From the NCBI RefSeq assembly GCF_019746665.1, contig NZ_JAIERS010000023.1:1-57823 (forward strand): DNA of 57,823 nt, read 5' to 3'. The position numbers and the translations under genes are program-made. This DNA comes from Sphingomonas sp. Lineage in GTDB: Bacteria > Pseudomonadota > Alphaproteobacteria > Sphingomonadales > Sphingomonadaceae. Shown piece by piece: positions 39,224 to 47,786 of the stretch. The notes under the pieces are model-generated. The model was given only the letters and a program-made list of their open reading frames with translations. It had not been told where the DNA came from and searched no databases. Each line of letters opens with the position of its first letter. Position 1 is the first letter of the stretch.

Positions 39224-40318
39224 TCAGGCGCCGAGCAGCACCCGCGCGCGCCGGCCCAGCAGGCCACGCCCCAACAGCAGAACCGCGATCGAAAGCGCGA
39301 CGGTGAGCGCCCAGAGCAGCAGCGCGCTGCCCCAGGCCTCACCGCGATAGCCGAACACGCGCGCGGCGCGCACCAGCCCGAGCATCACCGGCTGGTGAAC
39401 GAAGAACAAGCCAAAGCTCAGGTCGGCGAGCGCGCAGAGCGGCGCGATAGGCTGGCGGCAAAAGCGCAGCAGCAGCCCCATCAGCAACGCGATCAGGATC
39501 AGCTTGCGCACGACCACGATGTCGCGCGCGCTGAGCAGCGGCCCAAGCGCGCCGGGGTCGCCCGCCAAGCCGATCGCATATTGCAGCGTTGCCGCCGCCG
39601 CGAGCAGCAGCGCGAGCAGCAGCAGCACGGTGGGCCGCCGCACCTCGGCCTCCAACCGCTCGCGGTGCACCGCCCAGAAGATGCCATAGGCATAATAGAG
39701 CGCGAAATGCAGCAGGTTGGCGACAAGCATATTGGGATGCCGCGGCACGACGATGCTGATCGCGAGCAATACCGCCAGCACCGCGAGCTGCCGGCGGACC
39801 GGGGCGACGGCGAACCGCGCGAAAGCGGGCGTGAACAACAACAGCGCCAGGATGAAGGGCACATACCACATGGCGGGGCCGGTCGCGCCGGTGAGCAACA
39901 GCACCGCCAGCCCCTGCACCGGATCGCCGGCCACTGGCACCGTGCCGCGCACGCCAGGCTCCAGGTCGCACGCGATCAGCACCAGCGAGATGAACAGATA
40001 AGGTGGCAGCAGCAGCAGCAGGCGCTGGCGTATCAGCTCGCGCCCGGTCAGACGCCGGCGATAAACTCGTTCGTAAAAATAGCCGGAAATGAAGACGAAA
40101 ATCGCCGTCGCGCCGCCCATCAGGCTGATTAACCAATGGTGTTCGCTGAAGGGATACTCGAGCAGAACCCCTGTCGCGGTGAAGCAATGGGTGATGATCA
40201 CCATCAGGATCGCCAGACCACGAAGATGGTCAAAGGCTATTACTCGTTCGCTCGCGACTTCCACACGCGCGGATCGTGGTTTATCATAAGCAGCGGCAAC
40301 GGATTGATTGATCAACAC
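39224..40318 (-). CDS. Membrane acyltransferase, acyltransferase-3 family
   Basis: The 364-residue product is polytopic (about ten spans). It has the acyltransferase-3 signatures FDHLRGLAILMVIITHCF near the N terminus and MGGATAIFVFISGYF. Such enzymes O-acetylate or succinylate surface polysaccharides. The start is taken as GTG at 40318 because GGAGGGG lies about 6 bases ahead; a TTG at 40333 is the alternative. It is convergent with atpC, whose stop is 5 bases away. Confidence 0.85.
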   Translation of the reverse strand: MLINQSVAAAYDKPRSARVEVASERVIAFDHLRGLAILMVIITHCFTATGVLLEYPFSEHHWLISLMGGATAIFVFISGYFYERVYRRRLTGRELIRQRLLLLLPPYLFISLVLIACDLEPGVRGTVPVAGDPVQGLAVLLLTGATGPAMWYVPFILALLLFTPAFARFAVAPVRRQLAVLAVLLAISIVVPRHPNMLVANLLHFALYYAYGIFWAVHRERLEAEVRRPTVLLLLALLLAAAATLQYAIGLAGDPGALGPLLSARDIVVVRKLILIALLMGLLLRFCRQPIAPLCALADLSFGLFFVHQPVMLGLVRAARVFGYRGEAWGSALLLWALTVALSIAVLLLGRGLLGRRARVLLGA

Positions 40319-40516
40319 AATGCGCCCCTCCAACGGGCGACTAAATGCGCCGTCGGCGATAACAAATGGCTAACTAGAGCGGGAGCATCACCGATATGGT
40401 TCCATTTTGAGCGGATCGCGCACCGTTCGCCGGCGCCAGCCCCAACCGGGGGCGGCTCTTAGCGAAAAATCAAAGCTTCGTGGTTAGCGCTACCCGCCAA
40501 AGGAAGAGGGTTGATC

Positions 40517-42040
40517 ATGAGCGCATTTGGTCGGCGGAGTGGCACGAGTGGCGGCGGGGCGCCGGGGCGGCCCGCTTTCGGCGTCGCCCGCCCGATGCAG
40601 GGCACGCCGGCGCGCGCGTCCGATCTCGATAGCGCGCAATTCCCGCCTGCCTCGATCCTGCCGCCCGAAGGCGATCCGCTTGGGGCGACGATCCCCGGCA
40701 GCACGATGGACGCGATGCAGCGCCTGGCCGAACGCCAGGCCACCTCGGGCGACGCCGGCCAATCGAAGATGGAAGGCTTCGAGGCTTCGATCCACAAGAT
40801 CAAGGAACAGGTGCTCCCGCGCCTGCTCGAACGCGTCGATCCCGAAGCCGCGGCGACGCTCGACAAGGACGAGCTGGCCGAGGAATTCCGCCCGATCATC
40901 GTCGAGGTGCTCGCCGAGCTGAAGCTCACGCTCAACCGGCGCGAACAGTTCGCGCTGGAGAAAGTGCTGGTCGACGAGCTGCTGGGCCTGGGGCCGCTCG
41001 AGGAATTGCTGTCGGACCCGAACATCTCCGACATCATGGTCAACGGCCCCGAGCAGACCTATATCGAACGCAAGGGCAAGCTCGAACTCGCCAACATCCA
41101 GTTCCGCGACGAGGAGCATCTGTTCCAGATCGCGCAGCGCATCTGCAACTCGGTCGGCCGCCGCGTCGACCAGACCACGCCGCTCGCCGACGCCCGCCTG
41201 AAGGACGGCAGCCGCGTCAACGTGATCGTGCCGCCGCTCAGCTTGCGCGGCACCGCCATCTCGATCCGTAAATTTTCGGCCAAGCCGATCACGCTCGACA
41301 TGATGGCGGGGTTCGGCTCGATGAACGCCAAGATGGCGACCGCGCTGAAGATCGCCGGGGCCTGCCGCTTCAACGTCGTGATCTCGGGCGGCACCGGCTC
41401 GGGTAAGACGACGATGCTCAACGCTTTGTCGAAGATGATCGACCCCGGCGAGCGCGTGATCACGATCGAGGACGCGGCCGAACTCCGGCTGCAGCAGCCG
41501 CACTGGCTGCCGCTCGAAACCCGCCCGCCGAACCTGGAAGGCCAGGGCGAGATCACCATCCGCGATCTGGTGAAGAACGCGCTGCGTATGCGGCCGGACC
41601 GGATCATCCTGGGCGAAATTCGCGGCAGCGAGTGTTTCGATCTGCTCGCCGCGATGAACACCGGCCACGATGGCTCGATGGCGACGCTCCACTCCAACTC
41701 CCCGCGCGAATGCCTGGCGCGTATGGAGAACATGGTGATGATGTCGGACATCAAGGTGCCGAAGGAAGCGATCAGCCGTCAGATCGCCGACTCGGTCGAT
41801 CTGATCGTGCAGGTGAAGCGCCTGCGCGACGGCTCGCGCCGCGTGACCAACATTACCGAGGTGATCGGGATGGAAGGCCCGGTGATCGTGACCCAGGAAC
41901 TGTTCAAGTTCGAATATCTGGACGAAACCGCCGAGGGCAAGATTTTGGGCGAATATCGCTCGATGGGCCTGCGCCCCTACACGCTCGACAAGGCGCGGCA
42001 ATTCGGGTTCGACCAGGCTTATCTGGAGGCGTGCTTGTAA
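40517..42040 (+). CDS. cpaF: Flp pilus/type IV-like secretion ATPase CpaF (TadA)
   Basis: The 507-residue protein belongs to the secretion ATPases that drive Flp (Tad) pilus assembly. A Pro/Gly-rich N terminus leads to the domain, with Walker A GGTGSGKTT, DRIILGEIRGSECFD (Walker B region) and HSNSPRECLARMENM. The start at 40517 has GGAAGAGGG upstream; earlier TTG codons are less likely. No other tad/cpa gene is adjacent here, so it is a lone copy within the window. Region 40319-40516 holds its promoter region and no other gene. Confidence 0.93.
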   Translation: MSAFGRRSGTSGGGAPGRPAFGVARPMQGTPARASDLDSAQFPPASILPPEGDPLGATIPGSTMDAMQRLAERQATSGDAGQSKMEGFEASIHKIKEQVLPRLLERVDPEAAATLDKDELAEEFRPIIVEVLAELKLTLNRREQFALEKVLVDELLGLGPLEELLSDPNISDIMVNGPEQTYIERKGKLELANIQFRDEEHLFQIAQRICNSVGRRVDQTTPLADARLKDGSRVNVIVPPLSLRGTAISIRKFSAKPITLDMMAGFGSMNAKMATALKIAGACRFNVVISGGTGSGKTTMLNALSKMIDPGERVITIEDAAELRLQQPHWLPLETRPPNLEGQGEITIRDLVKNALRMRPDRIILGEIRGSECFDLLAAMNTGHDGSMATLHSNSPRECLARMENMVMMSDIKVPKEAISRQIADSVDLIVQVKRLRDGSRRVTNITEVIGMEGPVIVTQELFKFEYLDETAEGKILGEYRSMGLRPYTLDKARQFGFDQAYLEACL

Positions 42041-42041
42041 G

Positions 42042-42059
42042 GACAGCCTTGCGGCTGTC
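42042..42059. repeat. Hairpin just after cpaF
   Basis: GACAGCC-TTGC-GGCTGTC is a perfect 7-bp stem starting two bases after the stop codon of cpaF. No T-run follows, so it is at best a weak or Rho-type terminator. It resembles the GACGGC hairpins at 33505-33572 in design. Confidence 0.7.
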
Positions 42060-42136
42060 ATGAGGCCGTCGGCTTAACGACCAAGCGGCACACGCTACGA
42101 CACCAAACAAAACGGGGACCGCTCTCCCACCACTCC

Positions 42137-42379
42137 TTCCCCGGCGAAGGCCGGGGCCCAGGATCGGGCCCGCAGCCTGTGCGGCGCCACGCTGCTACCG
42201 ATGAAGGCGCAACGGTCGATCGCGCCGCCGCGTGGCAGCAAGCTCAACGACAAGGAGCAGCAGGGGTTATGCCCCCACCACTTCCCCGGCGACGGCCGGG
42301 GCCCAGGATCGGGCCCGCAGCCCGTGCGGCGCCACGCTGCTACCGTGGCGCGACTGGGCCCCGGCCTTCGCCGGGGAAG
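42137..42379. repeat. Intergenic repeat, type B, with a duplicated 64-bp unit
   Basis: The unit at 42137-42200 and that at 42282-42345 match at 62 of 64 bases by eye. They start TTCCCCGGCG and end GCTGCTACCG. The right end CTGGGCCCCGGCCTTCGCCG inverts the start of each unit. It fills most of 42041-42445, a 405-base gap between cpaF and phoD; no gene is seen there. Confidence 0.85.
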
Positions 42380-42445
42380 AGCTGTCATATCAACAGTGGC
42401 GGAGGTTTTTCAGCGCGCCGATCGACGCACGATCGCGCCGCCGCC

Positions 42446-44065
42446 CTACCCCATCACATTCCGCCCGCGCGCGACGGTCGCGCTATGCCCCACGCTCGCC
42501 TTGGCGCCGCGCTCGCGGATCGTGTCGACGAACACCCAATCGTTGCGCGCCGCCTCGGGCGTGAGCGTCAGCAGCATATAGCCGCGCCGGCTGGTGTCGC
42601 ACCATTTGAGCTCCGGGTTGGTGCGCACCAGTGCGGCGGCGACCTTGGCCGGATCGGCGCTGATCCCGCTTTCGATGCCCGGCGAGGTGACGCCGTGCCC
42701 CGCGAACTCGACGCCCACCGGCTTACCGTCCTGCGCCAGATCATAGGCCCAGCCATTGTGGCTGTCGCCCGATAGCACGATCAGATTCGCGCCCGCGGCT
42801 TGCGCGTCGCGCAGGAAGCGGCGGCGCGCGGCGGGGTAGCCGCCCCAATTATCGAAGTTGAACGGCAGACCGACCGAGGAGGCAAGCAGCCCGGCGGTGA
42901 CATAGGCCTTGGCGCGCGCCGGGGCATCGGCGGCGATCCAGTCCTTGGCCTCGAGCGGCAGGCGGGTCTCACCCAGGATCGTGCCGAAATTCACCACCTG
43001 CCAGCGCGTGCCCGCCTTCACCGATTGGCGCAGGGCGCCCGCGAGCCACGCTTCCTGCGTGGTGCCCATCATCGTCGCCGCCGGATCCTGCCAGGCGCCA
43101 TCGCGGAACTTGACCAGCGCCGCGCGCGGATCGAGCCCGCCGAGCAGGCCGCGCAGCTCGGGCTGCTTGGTGCGCGCGAGCAGCCGCGTCTCGGTGCGGT
43201 AGAGCGTGGCGAGCGTGCCGATCTGGTAGCGCGCCCAGGGCTCGTCCGACACCGGCATCCATTCGCGATAGGCCTGGATCGCGGCGGCGCGGCGCAGATT
43301 CCAGTCGCCCTCGCCCGCTTCGTGATTCTCGGCGCCGCCTTCCCAGCTGTCGTTCGCCGATTCGTGATCATCCCACTGCACGATCCACGGCACGCTCGCG
43401 TGGAGCTTCTGCAAATCGGGATCGGCGCGATAGCTCGCATAGCGCAGCCGATAATCGGCGAGCGCGATCAGCTCGTTCGCCGGCGCCGGCAGCCGCCCGG
43501 CGACGCTTTGCTCAGCCGAGGGGTAAATGCCGGGGGCATATTCATAGAAATAATCGCCAAGGTGGATGGCGAGGTCGATCTCGCCCTGCTCGGCGGCATG
43601 GGCATAGGCGTTGAAATAGCCGAACGCCATGTTGGAACAGCTGAACACGCCCAGCTTGGCCTGGCGCGTGGCGCCATCGGGCAGCGTCTTGGTGCGCCCC
43701 GCCGGCGAGCGGCTGCCATCGGGAGCGATGAAGCGATAGTGATAGCGGGTGCCCGCCTTCAGCCCGCTCGCGGTGATCTTCGCGGTCCAGTCGCGCCACG
43801 GGCCGGTGATCATCCGCCCGCCATCGATCGCGCGGGCGAAATCCGCGCTTTCGGAAAGTTCGACGCGCAGCTCGGCGCTGTCCCCGCTTGCGGGCACATA
43901 GCGCGTCCACAGCAGCACCGAATCCGCCGCCGGCTCGCCGCTCGCGACATTGTGGGTGAAGCCCCGCGCGTCGGCGACGCTGGGCGTCTGCGCGAAGCCG
44001 GGAAGCGCGAAGGCGCCGAGCCCGAGGCTGCCGGTGAGCAGGAAGGAACGACGATCGACGCGCAT
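42446..44065 (-). CDS. phoD: Alkaline phosphatase D (PhoD-like phosphodiesterase/phosphatase)
   Basis: The 539-residue product has a twin-arginine signal (DRRSFLLTGSLGLGA), so it is exported folded by Tat. The PhoD N-terminal domain (FTHNVASGEPAADSVLLWTR) is followed by the metallophosphatase core with CSNM (the conserved Cys ligand), HLGDYFYEYAPG, WDDHESANDSW and LSGDSHNGWA, all metal or active-site segments. Ca/Fe-dependent phosphomonoesterase or diesterase activity is expected under phosphate starvation. No Pho box was looked for with a matrix. Confidence 0.94.
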   Translation of the reverse strand: MRVDRRSFLLTGSLGLGAFALPGFAQTPSVADARGFTHNVASGEPAADSVLLWTRYVPASGDSAELRVELSESADFARAIDGGRMITGPWRDWTAKITASGLKAGTRYHYRFIAPDGSRSPAGRTKTLPDGATRQAKLGVFSCSNMAFGYFNAYAHAAEQGEIDLAIHLGDYFYEYAPGIYPSAEQSVAGRLPAPANELIALADYRLRYASYRADPDLQKLHASVPWIVQWDDHESANDSWEGGAENHEAGEGDWNLRRAAAIQAYREWMPVSDEPWARYQIGTLATLYRTETRLLARTKQPELRGLLGGLDPRAALVKFRDGAWQDPAATMMGTTQEAWLAGALRQSVKAGTRWQVVNFGTILGETRLPLEAKDWIAADAPARAKAYVTAGLLASSVGLPFNFDNWGGYPAARRRFLRDAQAAGANLIVLSGDSHNGWAYDLAQDGKPVGVEFAGHGVTSPGIESGISADPAKVAAALVRTNPELKWCDTSRRGYMLLTLTPEAARNDWVFVDTIRERGAKASVGHSATVARGRNVMG

Positions 44066-44139
44066 GGCAAGTCCCCCGGATCAAGACGCCCCTTTTAGCG
44101 GGGCTTTGCCTGGCCTTGCCGCTTTTCTATGGCCGCTTC

Positions 44140-45555
44140 GTGACACGTCGCCTGGTTCCGGTCGCGCTGTGGAGCGCGGTTTTCCTCCTGCTCGCCCTGC
44201 TCGCGCTCGCGCGGCCGGTGGACCATGACGAAAGCCAATATGTCGCCGCGACCGTGCTCGCGGTGCGCGGGCTGCCCTACAGCGACTTCGCCTATCTGCA
44301 GACCCCGCTCCAGCCGCTGCTGTTCGCGCCGGTCGCGATGCTGGCCGGGGGCGGCGCATGGATCGCGCTGCGGCTGGTGAACGCGGCGCTGGGGGTGCTG
44401 ACGCTGCTGCTCGTCGCGCGGGCGGCGCGGGTGGCGGGCGCGACGCGCACGATGGCGACGGCCGCCGCGCTGCTGATGGGCGCGTGCGACAGCTTCCTGT
44501 TCAGCGCGGCGGCGGCGCGCAACGATATGCTGCCCGCCGCGCTGCTGAGCGGCGGGCTGGTCGCGGTGCTCGCCCCGCCAACGCGCGGGCGGGCGCTGCT
44601 CGCGGGGCTACTGCTGGCGGGGGCGGCGGCGGCCAAGCTCTCCTACGCCGCGCCCGCGCTGGCCTATGGCGCCTATGCCCTGGCGGACCGGGCACGGCGC
44701 CCGGCCTGGCTGGCGCTGGGGGCGCTGCCGGCGGCGCTGCTGGTCGCAGCGCTCGCCGCCGCCGCGCCCGAGGCGTTCGCGTTCGAGGTGCTGCGCTTCC
44801 CCCATGCCGGCCCGGCCGACTGGTATGCGCGCGCCAACCCCGCCAAGCTCGCGCTGGCGACCAAGGCGTTCGACGCGCTCAAATTCCTGGCGCTCGGCCC
44901 GGCGCTGCTCGCGCTGGGATTTGGCTGGCGGGGGCGGTCGCCGGTGCTCGCGCTGTTCCTGCTCGCCGGGGCGCTGGCGAGCCTCGCCCCCTTTCCAACC
45001 TGGCGCCAATATCTGCTGCCGCTGCTGCCACCGCTGTTCGTCCAACTGGCGCGGGGCTGGAGCGTCGCGGCGCCTTCGCGGCCGCTGCGCATCGCGACCG
45101 CGATCTTTGTTGGCGCCGGCCTGTCGCTGTCGATCGAGGCGTTGCTCGGCGCGGCCCGGCAGGGGCTGGCGATGCCCCGCGCCGCGCGCGAGAGCGACGC
45201 GATCGGCGCGGCGTTGCGCGGCACGGGCGCGGGCGGGGCTGTGGCGACACTTTCGCCGCAATATCTGCCCGCCGCGGGGCTCGCGATCGACCCGCGTTTC
45301 GCCGCCGGCCCCTTCTACTTTCGCGGCGAGGGATTGCTCGATCCAGCCGCCGAGCGGCGCCTGCACCTGCTGAGCCCCGCCACCCTCCCCACCGCGCCGC
45401 TCGGCCCGGTCTTGACTGGCGCCGAGCCCGACGGCGACGCCGCCCTCGCCGCCACCGCCCGCGCGCGCGGCTATCACCCGATCCGGGTCGACGGCACCCG
45501 CTTCACCCTGTGGCTGCCGCCAAAGCCGCTTGCGCGCGCCCGCGAAGCATCGTAA
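44140..45555 (+). CDS. Polytopic GT-C-like glycosyltransferase (unassigned)
   Basis: The 471-residue product is rich in hydrophobic spans (about ten). It has an early periplasmic DHDESQYVA, the Asp-Glu type motif seen in ArnT/PMT-like transferases that use lipid-linked sugars. The C-terminal third is soluble. It may add sugar to lipid A or another surface lipid, but this is not provable from sequence. Start is uncertain: GTG at 44140 is used, TTG at 44116 is possible, and neither has a good ribosome binding site. Confidence 0.7.
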   Translation: MTRRLVPVALWSAVFLLLALLALARPVDHDESQYVAATVLAVRGLPYSDFAYLQTPLQPLLFAPVAMLAGGGAWIALRLVNAALGVLTLLLVARAARVAGATRTMATAAALLMGACDSFLFSAAAARNDMLPAALLSGGLVAVLAPPTRGRALLAGLLLAGAAAAKLSYAAPALAYGAYALADRARRPAWLALGALPAALLVAALAAAAPEAFAFEVLRFPHAGPADWYARANPAKLALATKAFDALKFLALGPALLALGFGWRGRSPVLALFLLAGALASLAPFPTWRQYLLPLLPPLFVQLARGWSVAAPSRPLRIATAIFVGAGLSLSIEALLGAARQGLAMPRAARESDAIGAALRGTGAGGAVATLSPQYLPAAGLAIDPRFAAGPFYFRGEGLLDPAAERRLHLLSPATLPTAPLGPVLTGAEPDGDAALAATARARGYHPIRVDGTRFTLWLPPKPLARAREAS

Positions 45556-45661
45556 GCGTAAGCAAATCCGAAATCGCAAATAGGATCAGCGTCGGTGCCC
45601 GCTTGGCGGGGCCGGACGGGAAGCCTATGTTCGGCGACAAGGATCAACGAAGGAAAATGGC

Positions 45662-45859
45662 GTGGCGAAGACGACCCCGACTGAATTCATCCGCCAGGTG
45701 CAAGCCGAAACCAGGAAAGTGGTGTGGCCCACCTGGAAAGAAACGCGGATGACCGCGATCATGGTGGTGATCATGACCGCGATGCTCGGCCTGTTCTTCT
45801 TCACGATCGACGCGTTCTTTGACGCGATCGTCAACCTGCTGCTGAACCTGGCGAAGTAA
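45662..45859 (+). CDS. secE: Preprotein translocase subunit SecE
   Basis: The 65-residue single-span form is typical of alphaproteobacteria (E. coli SecE has three spans). The cytoplasmic helix reads EFIRQVQAETRKVVWPTWKE, followed by one membrane span from about residue 31 to 60. The start is GTG at 45662 with AAGGAAA upstream. It is 20 bp before nusG, the usual order. No tRNA-Trp is visible upstream, unlike many genomes. Confidence 0.96.
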   Translation: MAKTTPTEFIRQVQAETRKVVWPTWKETRMTAIMVVIMTAMLGLFFFTIDAFFDAIVNLLLNLAK

Positions 45860-45879
45860 GGAAGGGCCGGAAGGGACTT

Positions 45880-46416
45880 ATGGCGCGCTGGTACATTATT
45901 CACGCTTATTCGGGCTTTGAAGGCAAGGTTCGCGACGCGATCATGGCCGAGGCGACCCGGCTCGGGCTCGAACAGCTGGTCGAGGCGATCGAAGTGCCGA
46001 CCGAAACCGTCACCGAGGCGCGGCGCGGCAAGAAAATCCAGGTCGAGCGCAAGTTCATGCCCGGCTATGTGCTGGCCAAGCTCGAGATGAACGACGACGT
46101 CTATCACCTCGTCAAGAATACGCCCAAGGTGACGGGCTTCCTGGGGCCGAACGGCAAGCCGCAGGCGATCAGCGATGGCGAAGCCTCGCGGATGCTCTCG
46201 ACCAAGGACGAAGCGGCGCCCACCACCAAGACCAAGATCAAGGTCGATTTCGAGATTGGCGACGCGGTGAAGGTGCTCGAAGGCCCGTTCGCGAGCTTCA
46301 ACGGCACCGTGGAAGGCCTCGATTTCGACAAGTCGAAGGTCAAGGTGTCGGTGTCGATCTTCGGCCGCGCGACCCCGGTCGAACTCGATTTCGAGCAGGT
46401 CGAGCGCGTCAAGTAA
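45880..46416 (+). CDS. nusG: Transcription termination/antitermination protein NusG
   Basis: The 178-residue protein has the NGN domain (RWYIIHAYSGFEGKVRDAI; FMPGYVLAKLEM) and the KOW motif in DAVKVLEGPFASFNGTVEGL near the C terminus. It binds RNA polymerase and Rho. Length is normal. GGAAGG precedes the ATG. The leader to rplK is 151 bp. Confidence 0.97.
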   Translation: MARWYIIHAYSGFEGKVRDAIMAEATRLGLEQLVEAIEVPTETVTEARRGKKIQVERKFMPGYVLAKLEMNDDVYHLVKNTPKVTGFLGPNGKPQAISDGEASRMLSTKDEAAPTTKTKIKVDFEIGDAVKVLEGPFASFNGTVEGLDFDKSKVKVSVSIFGRATPVELDFEQVERVK

Positions 46417-46461
46417 GTTGCGCCGGCGGCCCGGTGCCGCTATGCGCGCGCCTTCGCTTCT

Positions 46462-46478
46462 CCGCCCGACTCGGGCGG
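46462..46478 (+). promoter_or_regulatory. Hairpin in the nusG-rplK leader
   Basis: CCGCCC-GACTC-GGGCGG forms a 6-bp stem. It is followed by GGGGCGC instead of a T-run. The 151-base stretch between nusG and rplK is the position where L1 (RplA) autoregulation acts in other bacteria, but the known L1 site was not recognised here. The role is a guess. Confidence 0.3.
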
Positions 46479-46567
46479 GGGGCGCTTCCGTGCGGGAGGC
46501 TTTCAGCCGCTTGAACCGCTAAACTTGAACCGGGTGGCCGCGTGCCGCCCCCTATAGAGTGAGATCA

Positions 46568-46999
46568 ATGGCCAAGAAGATTACCGGCTATATCAAGCTG
46601 CAGGTTCCTGCAGGCAAAGCCAACCCCTCGCCGCCGATCGGCCCCGCGCTCGGTCAGCGCGGCGTCAACATCATGGAATTCTGCAAGGCGTTCAACGCCG
46701 CGACCACCGATCTGGAAGTCGGCTCGCCGATCCCGACGGTGATCACGGTCTATGCCGACCGCAGCTTCTCGTTCGAGACCAAGACGCCGCCCGCCACCTT
46801 CCTCATCAAGAAGGCGATGAACCTGAAGTCGGGCTCGAAGGAGCCGGGCAAGGTGAAGGCCGGCACGATCAAGCGCTCGCAGCTGAGCGAGATCGCCCAG
46901 GTGAAGATGAAGGATCTGAACGCCAACGATATCGAAGCGGCGACCCGCATCATCGAAGGCTCCGCCCGCGCGATGGGCGTCGACGTGGTGGAGGGCTGA
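46568..46999 (+). CDS. rplK: 50S ribosomal protein L11
   Basis: The 143-residue protein begins [20 protein letters not shown] and carries the [20 protein letters not shown] loop at about residues 23-42. It is a component of the GTPase-associated centre. The start at 46568 matches the universal N terminus; an in-frame upstream codon three residues earlier is not used. It is followed after 4 bp by rplA. Confidence 0.98.
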   Translation: MAKKITGYIKLQVPAGKANPSPPIGPALGQRGVNIMEFCKAFNAATTDLEVGSPIPTVITVYADRSFSFETKTPPATFLIKKAMNLKSGSKEPGKVKAGTIKRSQLSEIAQVKMKDLNANDIEAATRIIEGSARAMGVDVVEG

Positions 47000-47003
47000 T
47001 ACC

Positions 47004-47702
47004 GTGGCGAAGCTGACCAAGAAGGCGAAGACTCTCGCCACCGCCGTGAACCGCGACAAGCTGTACGGCGTCGATGAAGCCATCGCGCTCGCCAAGTCGA
47101 ACGCGACCGCCAAGTTCGACGAGACGATCGAAGTCGCGCTGAACCTGGGCGTCGATCCGCGCCATGCCGACCAGATGGTCCGCGGCGTCGTCACGCTGCC
47201 CAAGGGCACCGGCAAGACGGTGCGCGTCGGCGTGTTCGCGCGCGGCGCCAAGGCCGATGAAGCCAAGGCGGCGGGTGCCGATGTCGTCGGCGCCGAGGAC
47301 CTGATGGAGCTGGTGCAGGGCGGCACGATCGATTTCGACCGCTGCATCGCGACCCCGGACATGATGGGCGTCGTCGGCCGGCTCGGCAAGATCCTCGGCC
47401 CCAAGGGCCTGATGCCCAACCCCAAGCTCGGCACCGTGACGATGAACGTCGGCGAAGCGGTGAAGGCCGCGAAGGGCGGCCAAGTCGAGTATCGAGTCGA
47501 AAAGGCCGGCATCATCCACTCCGGCATCGGCAAGGCGAGCTTCGCCGCCGAAGACCTGCGCGCGAACTTCGACGCGCTGGTCGACGCGGTGGTAAAGGCC
47601 AAGCCCTCGGGCGCCAAGGGCAAGTACGTCAAGAAGATCGCGATCAGCTCGACCATGGGCGCGGGCATCAAGATCGACATCGCCGAGGTCGCGGGCGCCT
47701 AA
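47004..47702 (+). CDS. rplA: 50S ribosomal protein L1
   Basis: The 232-residue protein forms the L1 stalk and in many bacteria represses its own operon. It shows [40 protein letters not shown] and [11 protein letters not shown], all L1 signatures. The start is GTG at 47004. It is the last gene of its unit, because a strong terminator follows at 47733-47772; rplJL does not follow. Confidence 0.98.
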   Translation: MAKLTKKAKTLATAVNRDKLYGVDEAIALAKSNATAKFDETIEVALNLGVDPRHADQMVRGVVTLPKGTGKTVRVGVFARGAKADEAKAAGADVVGAEDLMELVQGGTIDFDRCIATPDMMGVVGRLGKILGPKGLMPNPKLGTVTMNVGEAVKAAKGGQVEYRVEKAGIIHSGIGKASFAAEDLRANFDALVDAVVKAKPSGAKGKYVKKIAISSTMGAGIKIDIAEVAGA

Positions 47703-47732
47703 GCCCCTCCTCACGCGACCTTTTGAAAACCG

Positions 47733-47772
47733 GAGCGGTGATCCGAGACGATCGGACCACCGCTCTTTTTTT
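47733..47772 (+). terminator. Rho-independent terminator after rplA
   Basis: GAGCGGTGATCCGA and TCGGACCACCGCTC pair as a 14-bp stem with one mismatch around loop GACGA, followed directly by seven T. It ends 15 bases before the convergent serA stop. This is the clearest terminator in the window. Confidence 0.9.
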
Positions 47773-47786
47773 GAAGGCAGGCCCGA

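Noticed and set aside
42137..42379. CRISPR array or insertion sequence
   Set aside because: There are only two long, unevenly flanked copies and no spacer pattern. No transposase gene or cas gene is near.
45556..45661. tRNA-Trp gene upstream of secE
   Set aside because: No cloverleaf, CCA anticodon arm or T-loop GGTTCGAATC was recognised. The 106 bases look like leader sequence.
46524..46558. Promoter CTTGAA ... TATAGA before rplK
   Set aside because: The spacing is about 22 bases, too long for sigma-70 or sigma-32, and the -10 would lie only about 10 bases before the start codon.
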